A stretch of 64,000 nucleotides of DNA from Novosphingobium sp. TH158. GTDB taxonomy: Bacteria; Pseudomonadota; Alphaproteobacteria; Sphingomonadales; Sphingomonadaceae. The notes beneath the pieces are model-generated. The model saw only the letters and a program-made list of their open reading frames with translations, was not told where the DNA came from and searched no databases. The stretch's first letter is position 1, and every line of letters begins with the position of its first letter. Where the stretch lies: contig NZ_PKRT01000001.1 in the NCBI RefSeq assembly GCF_002855555.1, positions 806,001 to 870,000 of the forward strand, given 5' to 3'. Both the position numbers and the translations under genes were made by a program. Shown piece by piece: positions 25,280 through 33,449 of the stretch.

Positions 25280-27481
25280 TCAGAACTTCGTGCCGATCTC
25301 AATACCCCACGTCGTCGGAGCCGACCAAACCGCGCCGGTGGCGAAGTTGTTGTACTGCGCCTGGGTGACGTAGCGGCTGTTGGTGACGTTATCGCCGAAG
25401 GCCGCCAGGAAGAAGCGGTCGGACGGCGCGTTCCACTGAGCCCGCAGCGACAGGACTTCGTAGGCCTTCTGCGGGAACTGGGTTCCCGAAGGGCCGAAGA
25501 AGAAGCTGGAGGTGTAGTAGAGGTTGCCCGACAGGGCGAGCTTGCCGCCCGCCAGGTCCGCCGTATAGCGCGCACCGACATTCGCAGTGAACTCGGGCGT
25601 GCGCTGCATCTTGGTATTGGTCAGGGTAACGCCGGTCAGCAGGTAATAAGACGTGCCGTTGGCGCAGTTGACCACGGCTGCACCGGTGCAGCGCGCATAG
25701 ACCGGCGCATCGTTGAACTTCTTGTAGCGGGCATGGACCCACGCCGCGCCAAGGTTGAAATCGAACGCATCGGACACGCGGTAACGCACCGCACCTTCAA
25801 GGCCGTAGATTTCCGATTCAGCGGCATTGATGACCTGGGCAGAGGGCGGATTGCCCTTGAACAGCGAGACCTGCAGGTTCTTGTAGTCGTAATAGAACGC
25901 CGACATGTCGACCGACAGCGCCCGGTCATCATACTTGTAGCCAAGCTCGAAGGCGTCGATCTTTTCCGGGGCAACCGGGTTGCCGGTGCTGCCACCCACG
26001 TCGAGGATGCCCGCCTTGAAGCCACGGGTGTAGGAGGCATAGATGCTCGAGCTGTCGCTCGGCTTGTAGCGCAGGACGACGCGCGGGGTCAGCGTGTCCT
26101 TCTTCACGGCAGCAGCCTGCGCCGCGGTAACCGGCGTCTTCACGCCCGAGAAGGCGGTGATGTAATAGGCATTGTCGATCTTGTCGTGGCTGTAACGCAG
26201 GCCGCCGGTGATGAAGAAGCGCGGCGAGACTTCGTAAGTGCCGTCGACAAAGGCGGCGAGGCTGCGCGAAGTGGTGCTCGACCCGCCCATGCGGATCCGC
26301 CCGACTGTGGCGACGTTATTGTCCAGCCAGGTCTGCCATTCGTCCTTGTTGCTGAAGTAGAACGCGCCCGCAGTCCACTGGAACGGGCTGCCCGGCTTCG
26401 ACGTCAGCAGGAATTCCTGGCTGAAAGTGCGGTTGTTAACCGGCAGGCCGATCTGGAACACGGTGAACGCCGTGTGGTCGAGGTCTTCCGACTGGTCGAC
26501 ATCCTCGCGCTTGTACTGGGTGTACGAGGTGAAGTTGGCGAAGCCGAGATCGGCCTTCAGCGTTGCCTGGTAGGTATCGCTATCGCTCTCGACCCGGTTG
26601 GGCACGTCACCGGCAAAGAGATCCGGCTTGGTGGTGTACAGTGTCGTGGGGACGAAGGTAGGTGCCATGTCGCCAAGGACCGGATCGACATAGACGTTGG
26701 CCAGCATCGAGCGCGGATCTTCCGTCGTCGTATGGCCATAGCGCAATAGCAGCGAGGCCGTGCTGGAAAGGTTGAACTTGGCACCCAGGCGCATCGACCA
26801 CGACTTGTAGCGGCCGATCTTGTTATTGCCGGTCAGGTCGGTCTGGAAACCGTTGCCGCCGCGGTAGAGCGCTTCCATGTCGAAAGCGACATCATCGTTG
26901 CCGGCGGTGACATAGCCCTGGAGCTTGTGTTCGTTGAACCGGCCATAGGATGCCTTGACCTGCCCGCCCGATTCCGCGCTCGGCTCGCGGGTGGTGACAA
27001 GGATCGCACCGCCGGTGGTGTTGCGACCGAAAAGCGTGCCCTGCGGCCCCTTCAGGACCTGGACCGATTCCACGTTCATCATGTCGAAATCGGCACCCAG
27101 CGGGTTGGGCGAGTAGAAACCGTCGACGTAGATGCCGACATTGCCGCCGACGCCGGACGTGGTCACGGCCGTGCCAATGCCGCGGATGCTGGGCTGCACC
27201 CACTGCGCCTGGCTGTCGAAACGCAGCGCCGGGGTGACCTTGGAAATGCCGGTCAGGGTCTGGATGTTGGCGGTGGCCAGCTCTTCGGTCTTGAGCGTGG
27301 TCACCGTGATCGGCACATCGACCGAGCGCTCTGCACGGCGCTGGGCGGTGACGATGATTTCCTGGCTGGCAGCTTCCTCGCCCTCGCTGGCATCCTGCGC
27401 CATGACCTGCGTCGGCATGACGACAAGCGCGGCAAGCATGGCCTTGGCCGATGCGGCTGACATGAATCGAGCAAATTTCAT
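25280..27481 (-). CDS. TonB-dependent outer-membrane receptor 1
   Basis: 733 residues from ATG 27481 after GGAGGAGGT. It has a signal peptide (cleavage near residue 28, VMA), a TonB-box-like SQEIIVTA, a plug domain with VQVLKGPQGTLFGRNTTGGA and a beta-barrel ending in GIEIGTKF with the terminal Phe expected for Bam insertion. It should import a bulky hydrophobic or chelated nutrient across the outer membrane with TonB energy. It lies among P450, lyase and thiolase genes, so uptake of the catabolic substrate is more likely than siderophore uptake. Substrate not deducible. Confidence 0.93.
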   Translation of the reverse strand: MKFARFMSAASAKAMLAALVVMPTQVMAQDASEGEEAASQEIIVTAQRRAERSVDVPITVTTLKTEELATANIQTLTGISKVTPALRFDSQAQWVQPSIRGIGTAVTTSGVGGNVGIYVDGFYSPNPLGADFDMMNVESVQVLKGPQGTLFGRNTTGGAILVTTREPSAESGGQVKASYGRFNEHKLQGYVTAGNDDVAFDMEALYRGGNGFQTDLTGNNKIGRYKSWSMRLGAKFNLSSTASLLLRYGHTTTEDPRSMLANVYVDPVLGDMAPTFVPTTLYTTKPDLFAGDVPNRVESDSDTYQATLKADLGFANFTSYTQYKREDVDQSEDLDHTAFTVFQIGLPVNNRTFSQEFLLTSKPGSPFQWTAGAFYFSNKDEWQTWLDNNVATVGRIRMGGSSTTSRSLAAFVDGTYEVSPRFFITGGLRYSHDKIDNAYYITAFSGVKTPVTAAQAAAVKKDTLTPRVVLRYKPSDSSSIYASYTRGFKAGILDVGGSTGNPVAPEKIDAFELGYKYDDRALSVDMSAFYYDYKNLQVSLFKGNPPSAQVINAAESEIYGLEGAVRYRVSDAFDFNLGAAWVHARYKKFNDAPVYARCTGAAVVNCANGTSYYLLTGVTLTNTKMQRTPEFTANVGARYTADLAGGKLALSGNLYYTSSFFFGPSGTQFPQKAYEVLSLRAQWNAPSDRFFLAAFGDNVTNSRYVTQAQYNNFATGAVWSAPTTWGIEIGTKF

Positions 27482-27588
27482 GGGCTTACCTCCTCCACCC
27501 GCAGTCCTTCGCTGCGGCTCGTAAAAGAACCTAGGCCGGTTGCACTGCCGTTCAAGCCAAATGGGGCCACCGGACTTCGCAGCAGCGA

Positions 27589-29256
27589 TCAAGGGCCGAC
27601 GTAATTCACCGTGCCCATCTGCGGATCGGGGGAGTCTGCCTTCCAGCGCACCGAGCCATAGGGCCGCTCAAGCCAGCGCCGCACGCGCGATTCCCCGGCA
27701 TGGCGGCTGAAAGCATTGGCCGCCATCTGCGCCTCGGAATCGGCCTGGGTGTAGCGATCGCGCATACGCAGGTAATCGCCCCAGGTGGGACAATGATACC
27801 GTTCGAGCCAGATGTTCGGGTTGGCAATGTCGCGGGCAATGGTCCAGTCGAAGCCACCATTGCGCTGCCGGCTTTTGCCGACCTGCCGGATCGCGTTGTA
27901 GAAATCGCGCGCATCGGCGGGATCGACGTCGTACTCCACCTCGATCGCCACCGGGCCGGAACGGAGCGAAAGTTCCATCGCAACCTCTGGCTCGTTGGCC
28001 AGCGCCCAGGAATCCTGCCCTTCGGCATCGCCGCGCGGCAGGGGCGCGATGAAGCCGATGACGATCGTAAAAATGCCGAATACCGCCGATGCCACGAGCG
28101 AGAGGAACAGGCCCTGGCTGGCTGCAACGGCACCCCAGAAGGCCGCGCCGATGGCGATGCCGCCGGTAAGGGCGGAGGAATAAAGCGACAGTGCACGCGC
28201 GGTTACCCATCGCGGCGCCGAAAGCTGGACACCGACGTTCAGCATGGCGACCGTCAGGATATTGCACGCCCCGCTGATGAACATCGCGGCACACGTGAGC
28301 CAAAGGTCACCGCTGACCGCGACCAGCGTGGTTGCCGCGCCGGAAGCCACGGAGAACAGGCGCACGGACCGCTCCGTGCCCAGCCCCTCGCGCAGTTGCG
28401 ACACGAACAGCGCACCGATCACCGCGCCGATGCCCGCCGCACCGAGCATGAGGCCATAAGTGCCTGCGGTACCGCCCAGCAGGTCCTTGGCCACAAGCGG
28501 GCCCAGCGCCGGGATCGAGGCCGTGCCCAGCCCCATCAGGAAAGCGCGCAGCAGCACGGTGCGGATCGCGGGCGCATGCAGGGCGTAGCGGGCGCCGGAT
28601 ACGATGGCCCGGTCGATCCGCTCCGGTGGCAGGCGCGAAGGCACGTGCTTGCGCTTCCAGAACCAGAAGGCGATCCACAGGGGAAGATAGAATACCGCGT
28701 TGATCGCAAAGGCGGCGCTGGCCCCCAGGACCTTGACGACGAGGCCGCCGATGGCCGGCCCGACGCTGCGCGCGACGTTATAGCTGATCGTACCAAGGGC
28801 GACGGCCGCCGGCAGGTCTTCGTTCGAAACCTGTTCGCCGATCGAGGCCTGCCACGACGGTGAATAGAGCGCCACCCCTGCCCCGATCAGGACGCAGAAG
28901 GCCAGCAGGATCCACGGCGTGGTCAAGCCGGCGAAGGCCAGCGTGGTCAACACAGCACCGCAGATTGCCGAAAAGCCCAGGCCGACAAGGGCAATCTTGC
29001 GCCGGTCGAACATGTCCGCCACCGCGCCGGCGGGAACAGCGACGAGCATCAGCGGGAGCATGAGCGCGGTCTGGACCAGCGCGACCATGCTCGGCGAATT
29101 GGTCAGCCGGGTCATCTCCCAGGCAGCGCCGACGCCAAGGATCAGCTGCCCGAAGTTCGAAAACAGGCTCGACGTCCAGATTCTGCGGAAAGTGGGCTCG
29201 CGCAGCGGGGCGAACGAACTGCCCCCTGTCTTGCTCCCACCGGACGTGCCGGCCAC
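27589..29256 (-). CDS. MFS transporter with a C-terminal cytosolic domain
   Basis: 555 residues, GTG start with GGGGAG eight bases upstream; the neighbouring ATG is out of frame. About 12 membrane segments fill residues 25-415 with the MFS motif AGAVADMFDRRKIA. After the last segment a soluble tail of about 135 residues (from PRGDAEGQDS) contains an antibiotic-monooxygenase-like stretch (IEVEYDVDPADARDFYNAI). This is the layout of the DUF894/EntS-like MFS_3 exporter family. It lies upstream of TonB receptor 1 on the same strand with a 107-base gap, and divergent from the thiolase. Probably an efflux carrier for a pathway compound. Confidence 0.88.
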   Translation of the reverse strand: MAGTSGGSKTGGSSFAPLREPTFRRIWTSSLFSNFGQLILGVGAAWEMTRLTNSPSMVALVQTALMLPLMLVAVPAGAVADMFDRRKIALVGLGFSAICGAVLTTLAFAGLTTPWILLAFCVLIGAGVALYSPSWQASIGEQVSNEDLPAAVALGTISYNVARSVGPAIGGLVVKVLGASAAFAINAVFYLPLWIAFWFWKRKHVPSRLPPERIDRAIVSGARYALHAPAIRTVLLRAFLMGLGTASIPALGPLVAKDLLGGTAGTYGLMLGAAGIGAVIGALFVSQLREGLGTERSVRLFSVASGAATTLVAVSGDLWLTCAAMFISGACNILTVAMLNVGVQLSAPRWVTARALSLYSSALTGGIAIGAAFWGAVAASQGLFLSLVASAVFGIFTIVIGFIAPLPRGDAEGQDSWALANEPEVAMELSLRSGPVAIEVEYDVDPADARDFYNAIRQVGKSRQRNGGFDWTIARDIANPNIWLERYHCPTWGDYLRMRDRYTQADSEAQMAANAFSRHAGESRVRRWLERPYGSVRWKADSPDPQMGTVNYVGP

Positions 29257-29444
29257 TCGTGATTCTCCCCATAAGAATGGTTGACGCGATCATCACGTGG
29301 GCAGGCAATTGGTCAAGCCGCGATTGGCATAAATTGCCGGATCGCGCAGGCGATGCCGCGCCGGGCAAATGGCTCAACCGCCCCTGCGGATTGCCTTGCC
29401 GCGCTTCTGCGACCAAATGGCTCGCAAGAACATTTGCAAAGGAT

Positions 29445-30707
29445 ATGACCGTGGCCGAAGCCTATATCATCGACGCCGTCCGCACGCCCCGCTCGATCGG
29501 GAAGATGGGCAAGGGTGCGCTCTCGACGATGCACCCTGAACACCTTTCGGCATCGGTCCTTGCCGCGATTGCGGAACGCAACAACCTGAACACGGCCGAC
29601 GTCGACGATGTCGTCTGGGGTGTCTCGGGCCAGATCGGCCTCCAGTCGGGCGACATCGGCCGCAACGCCGCGCTCGACGCAGGATACGACGTGAAGGCCG
29701 GCGGCGTGACGCTCAACCGCTTCTGCGGATCGAGCCTGACGGCCACGAACTTCGCGGCCGGCATGGTCATGGCCGGCATGCATGACCTGGCGGTTGCCGG
29801 CGGCATGGACATGCTTTCCTACGTCAACATGTTCGGCATGAAGATGCGCGAAGCCGGCGTCAGCGGCGGCGGCATGGGCGTGGGCAATCCGCGCCTCCAG
29901 GCAAAGCACCCGCAGTCCAACCAGGGCGTCTGCGCCGATGCCATCGCGGCGATGGAAGGCATCAGCCGCGAAGACCTGGAAAAGCTGGGCTACGAAAGCC
30001 AGCAGCGCGCAGCCAAGGCGATCGCCGAGGGCCGCTTTGCCAAGAGCACGATCACGGTGAAGGACGATGAAGGCAACGTGATCCTCGACCACGAGGAATA
30101 CCCCCGTCCCGAAACCACGCTCGAAGGTCTGGCCCAGCTGAAGCCGGCCTTCGAAATGTTCATCGACATGCCCTCGCAGCCGGGCGGCAAGACCTATCGC
30201 GAGCTGATCAACCAGGTCTATCCCGACGTGGACATCAAGCCGATCCACCACGTCGGCATTTCCTCCGGCGTCGTCGATGGCGCGGCGGCTATCCTGATCG
30301 CATCGAAGGAATATGCCGAAAAGCACGGCATGAAGCCGCGCGCCCGCATCGTCGCCATGGCCGAAATCGGTGATTGCCCGACGCTCATGCTCAACGCTCC
30401 CGTCCCGGCGGCAAACAAGGTGCTGGCGAAGGCAGGCCTGACCAAGGACGATATCGACGTCTGGGAAGTGAACGAAGCTTTCGCCGTCGTCGTCGAAAAG
30501 TTCATCCGCGACCTCGACCTCGATCGCACCAAGGTGAATCCCAATGGCGGCTCGATCGCGCTGGGCCACCCGATTGCCGGCACGGGCGCGATCCTGATCG
30601 GCACCGCGCTTGACGAACTGGAACGCACCGGCGGCCGCTATGGCCTCGTCACCATGTGCGCTGCAGGCGGCATGGCCCCGGCAATCATCATCGAACGCAT
30701 GGACTGA
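29445..30707 (+). CDS. Thiolase (acetyl-CoA C-acyltransferase)
   Basis: 420 residues from ATG 29445 after AAAGGA. All thiolase active-site elements are present: nucleophile Cys94 in NRFCGSS, the NEAFAVV loop, His375 in GHPIAGTGA and Cys405 in CAAGGMAPA. It should cleave a 3-ketoacyl-CoA with CoA, releasing acetyl- or propionyl-CoA, closing a beta-oxidation cycle with the acyl-CoA dehydrogenase, crotonases and SDRs of the window. The long upstream frame from 29259 has no ribosome site and is ignored. A hairpin follows its stop. Confidence 0.93.
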   Translation: MTVAEAYIIDAVRTPRSIGKMGKGALSTMHPEHLSASVLAAIAERNNLNTADVDDVVWGVSGQIGLQSGDIGRNAALDAGYDVKAGGVTLNRFCGSSLTATNFAAGMVMAGMHDLAVAGGMDMLSYVNMFGMKMREAGVSGGGMGVGNPRLQAKHPQSNQGVCADAIAAMEGISREDLEKLGYESQQRAAKAIAEGRFAKSTITVKDDEGNVILDHEEYPRPETTLEGLAQLKPAFEMFIDMPSQPGGKTYRELINQVYPDVDIKPIHHVGISSGVVDGAAAILIASKEYAEKHGMKPRARIVAMAEIGDCPTLMLNAPVPAANKVLAKAGLTKDDIDVWEVNEAFAVVVEKFIRDLDLDRTKVNPNGGSIALGHPIAGTGAILIGTALDELERTGGRYGLVTMCAAGGMAPAIIIERMD

Positions 30708-31228
30708 TTTGGGCGCGCTGGCGGGGGGACTCGCCAGCGCCGCACAAAACGCTATGCTGCGGTCGGAGGGGCTTCTCAAAGGGGGATGGAGCCATCGAAA
30801 GCCAAGGCCAAGACCGGCGGGAAATCGGCCGACTGATCATCCTGATCGGCCGGATGCTGCGCCAGGATTTCGATCGTCATGTCGGCGACGTGGGCGTAAC
30901 GCGCTCGCAATGGGCGATGATCGCGGTGGTTTCGCGCATGCAGGGGGCAACCCAGCGCAAGATTGCCGAGATCCTCGAAATGTCGGAGGCTTCGGCAGGT
31001 CGCCTGATCGACCGGCTTTGCGCCGACGGCCTGCTCGAACGCGGCGAGCATGACAGCGATCGCCGGGCACGGTCGGTCCGCTTGACCGACAAGGCCACTC
31101 CCCTGCTCGACCAGCTGGGCAATTTTGCCAAGGACAACGAAATTCTCGTCTTCCGCAATTTCAGCGGCGAGGAGCTGGAGACTTTTGCCCGCCTGCTCGA
31201 AAAGCTGCGGGCCAACCTGGCATCCTGA
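30656..31228 (+). CDS. MarR family transcriptional regulator (start uncertain)
   Basis: The C-terminal about 130 residues are a clear MarR winged helix: GRMLRQDFDRHVGDVGVTRSQW, the recognition segment RKIAEILEMSEASAGRLIDRL and the DRRARSVRLTDKA wing. The only canonical in-frame start is GTG 30656, inside the thiolase gene, which would add an odd 46-residue leader crossing the hairpin at 30715-30740. The domain itself begins near 30800. An ATG at 30786 with a strong AAAGGGGG site is in another frame and stops after 16 codons, so a non-standard start (ATC at 30794) or a frameshift is possible. Likely regulates nearby catabolic genes. Confidence 0.75.
   Translation: MRCRRHGPGNHHRTHGLIWARWRGDSPAPHKTLCCGRRGFSKGDGAIESQGQDRREIGRLIILIGRMLRQDFDRHVGDVGVTRSQWAMIAVVSRMQGATQRKIAEILEMSEASAGRLIDRLCADGLLERGEHDSDRRARSVRLTDKATPLLDQLGNFAKDNEILVFRNFSGEELETFARLLEKLRANLAS
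30715..30740 (+). terminator. Hairpin after thiolase (no T run)
   Basis: GCGCTGGCG and CGCCAGCGC form a perfect 9-base stem with an 8-base loop seven bases after the thiolase stop. There is no T tract, so it may be a transcript-stabilising hairpin or weak attenuator before the MarR gene rather than a full intrinsic terminator. Confidence 0.4.
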
Positions 31229-31237
31229 ACCGCCAAC

Positions 31238-31273
31238 AAAAAAGGGCGATGCCATCGGCACCGCCCCTTTTTC
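31238..31273. terminator. Bidirectional intrinsic terminator
   Basis: A-run, GGGCGATGCC, three-base loop ATC, GGCACCGCCC and a T-run form a GC stem with one mismatch flanked by A and T tracts, so it can work on both strands. It separates the convergent MarR gene and the small secreted protein gene. Confidence 0.8.
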
Positions 31274-31296
31274 TGTACTGCTGGAAAAGCCGCCGA

Positions 31297-31587
31297 TCAG
31301 CGGGCCTTGCGCAGTTCCACCTTGGTCAGCTTGGTGACCAGCTTGCCATCGACTTCCGACAGGCTGGAATTCGGAACCGTCACGAGGCGGCCTTCAAGGA
31401 TCACCTGGACCAGGCCGGTTTCGGTAACGCGGTAGATGGTGGCGATGCGGCTGCCGTTTGCAGCGTAGATCGACTTGCCCGCGATGGCTCCGGCAGGAGC
31501 GGCGGCATCCTCTGCGTTCACGGCAACCGGCAGGACCGTGAAGGACACGAGCGTTGCAACGAGAGCGAGGGGAAGGAACTTCTTCAT
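31297..31587 (-). CDS. Small secreted/periplasmic protein, function unknown
   Basis: 96 residues with a clean signal peptide (MKKFLPLALVATLVSF, cleavage near VNA at 23-25). The mature part of about 70 residues reads GKSIYAANGSRIATIYRVTETGL and looks like a small beta-barrel of PRC-barrel type, a weak resemblance only. GGAG lies ten bases before the ATG. It is monocistronic, convergent to MarR, and has a 20-base palindrome (31627-31646) 40 bases upstream of its start, so it is probably regulated. Role unknown. Confidence 0.75.
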   Translation of the reverse strand: MKKFLPLALVATLVSFTVLPVAVNAEDAAAPAGAIAGKSIYAANGSRIATIYRVTETGLVQVILEGRLVTVPNSSLSEVDGKLVTKLTKVELRKAR

Positions 31588-31626
31588 GAAATAACGACTC
31601 CAGATGTCCCCGATTCTGCCGGGGGC

Positions 31627-31646
31627 TTACTAACCTCGGTTAGTAA
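31627..31646. promoter_or_regulatory. 20-base operator-like palindrome
   Basis: TTACTAACC-TC-GGTTAGTAA has perfect 9-base arms around two bases. It lies between the divergent small secreted protein (start 31587) and CoA-transferase (start 31884), closer to the former. Length and AT-rich arms fit a TetR- or MarR-type operator; the MarR regulator at 30.8-31.2 kb is the nearest candidate. Just beside it (31608-31624) a CCCCG/CGGGG hairpin lies in the 5' leader of the secreted-protein gene. Confidence 0.6.
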
Positions 31647-31883
31647 TTGGGTTTCAGGGTTCGCAATCGCAAAACACGCAAAGTGGGTTGCAATTTCCAC
31701 AACTGTCAGCAAGGCGGCGAAAAGCGTGCCGCGCCCTGGCGATTCTGTTGAGCGATGCCCCTTGCCGGGCCGCTTGATCGTCGCAGCGATGGCCCTGCGG
31801 TTGCACCCATGCGCCGTTGCGCGCAGGAACCGAAACCAAGGCGGCTCTGCCCGCAAACGAGACTTGATACGGGAAGACAAGAC

Positions 31884-33113
31884 ATGACGAAGGTGATGCA
31901 GGGAATCCGGGTTCTGGAAGTGGCACAGTTCACTTTCGTTCCGGCTGCGGGCGCAATCCTCGCCGATTGGGGCGCGGACGTGATCAAGATCGAGCATCCG
32001 GTCCGTGGCGATACCCAGCGCGGCTTCCTCAACATGGGCGGCGTCACGCTCGATCCGCAGCGCCAGACGCTGTTCGAACACCCCAACCGCGGCAAGCGCT
32101 CGGTCGGCGTCGACATCACCACGCCCGAAGGCCAGGAAGTTCTCTATGAGCTGGCGAAGACGGCCGACGTCTTCCTGACCAACTACCTGCCGCACCAGCG
32201 CCAGAACTTCAAATTCGACGTCGAGCACATCAAGGCCGTAAACCCGAACATCATCTATGCCCGCGGCAGCGCCTTCGGCCACAAGGGCCCCGAAGCCGGC
32301 GTCGGCGGGTTTGACGGAACGGCCTTCTGGTCGCGCAGCGGCGTCGCCATCTCGATGACGCCCGAGGAACTTCCCGGACCGCTCGGCCAGGGCATCCCGG
32401 CCTTTGGCGATTCGATCGGCGGCATGTTCATCGCTGGCGGCATTTCGGCCGCGCTGCTTCACCGCGAACGCACCGGCGAAAGCCCGGTGATGGACGTTTC
32501 GCTGCTCAGCTCGGCGATCTGGGCATCCGGTGCAGTGATCGCGCAGGTTGCCGAAACCGGCGTGCTCACCCGCAACCAGATGCCCGGCACCGGCGGCGCG
32601 GCGCGCAATCCGTTCCAGGGCAACTACACCACCTCGGATGGCGGCACGATCAACATGTGCACCCTTTCGCCTACCGCCCATATCAAGAGCCTGTTCGAGC
32701 ATATCGGCGTGCCTGAGGCGGCAGAGGATCCGCGCTTCAGCGATGCCCGCGCGCTGTTCGAAAATGCCGGTGCGGCCAGCGACATCATGGTCAAGGCCTT
32801 CGCGTCGAAGCCCTTCGAATACTGGCGCCAGCACCTCAAGACCTACACCGGTCAGTGGGCGCCGATCCAGTCGTTCCAAGACCTGCTGACCGACGAACAA
32901 GCGCTGGCCAACGACATGATCATCGAGGTTGAGGCTGCCGATGGCAGCGACCGTCCGCTCAAGCTGGTCCGCGGCCCGGTCCAGTTCGACAGCGCCCCGG
33001 TCGAAACCACCCGCTCGCCGATCGCATCCGAACATACCGAAATTGTCCTGATGGAACTGGGTATGGAATGGGACAAGATCGAAGAATACAAGGCCAAGGG
33101 CGCCATCGCCTGA
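31884..33113 (+). CDS. CaiB/BaiF family CoA-transferase
   Basis: 409 residues from ATG 31884, normal domain order: Rossmann signature GAILADWGADVIKIEHP at about 23-39, candidate catalytic Asp176 in AFGDSIGGMF, small domain (TTSDGGTINMCTL) and C-terminal helix. It would make a CoA ester by exchange rather than with ATP. It opens the unit that continues with a small Cys protein, an acyl-CoA ligase, a permuted CoA-transferase and an amidohydrolase, with 30, 15 and overlapping spacings. A very long antisense frame covers it but is a codon-bias shadow. Confidence 0.9.
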   Translation: MTKVMQGIRVLEVAQFTFVPAAGAILADWGADVIKIEHPVRGDTQRGFLNMGGVTLDPQRQTLFEHPNRGKRSVGVDITTPEGQEVLYELAKTADVFLTNYLPHQRQNFKFDVEHIKAVNPNIIYARGSAFGHKGPEAGVGGFDGTAFWSRSGVAISMTPEELPGPLGQGIPAFGDSIGGMFIAGGISAALLHRERTGESPVMDVSLLSSAIWASGAVIAQVAETGVLTRNQMPGTGGAARNPFQGNYTTSDGGTINMCTLSPTAHIKSLFEHIGVPEAAEDPRFSDARALFENAGAASDIMVKAFASKPFEYWRQHLKTYTGQWAPIQSFQDLLTDEQALANDMIIEVEAADGSDRPLKLVRGPVQFDSAPVETTRSPIASEHTEIVLMELGMEWDKIEEYKAKGAIA

Positions 33114-33143
33114 GTCAGACCAGCAATCCAAGGAATTAAGCAG

Positions 33144-33434
33144 ATGAAACCCGGTACCCGTCTCAAGAGCGCAGCCTGCGACACCGAAGTCATGGTGATC
33201 AAGTGCGGCGAAGGCACGATCGAATGCGGCGGCGCGCCCATGGGCGAAACCAAGCCCGCCGAAGCCGCTGCACTGAGCGCCGATCATTCCAACGGCACCC
33301 TGATGGGCAAGCGCTATGTCGATGCCGACGGCAAGTTCGAACTGCTCTGCGTCAAGCCCGGCAAGGGTTCGCTCTCGGTCGATGGCGTTGCGCTGGTGAC
33401 CAAGGACGCCAAGCCGCTTCCTGCCTCGGACTGA
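33144..33434 (+). CDS. Conserved small protein of unknown function between CoA-transferase and ligase
   Basis: 96 residues, no signal peptide. Visible pattern: KPGTRLKSAACDTEVMVIKC, then IECGGAPM, KRYVDADGKFELLC, and a C-terminal KDAKPLPASD. Cys at 12, 21, 28 and 69 could bind a metal or zinc, but the spacing matches no zinc-finger or rubredoxin motif I know. From memory, similar short proteins with the same GGxPM and KPLPASD ends occur in actinobacteria beside acyl-CoA ligases; this needs a search. It lies 30 bases after the CoA-transferase and 15 before the ligase. It may be a carrier, scaffold or metal-dependent subunit; no function is claimed. Confidence 0.8.
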   Translation: MKPGTRLKSAACDTEVMVIKCGEGTIECGGAPMGETKPAEAAALSADHSNGTLMGKRYVDADGKFELLCVKPGKGSLSVDGVALVTKDAKPLPASD

Positions 33435-33449
33435 CCCCGGCCTGACACG

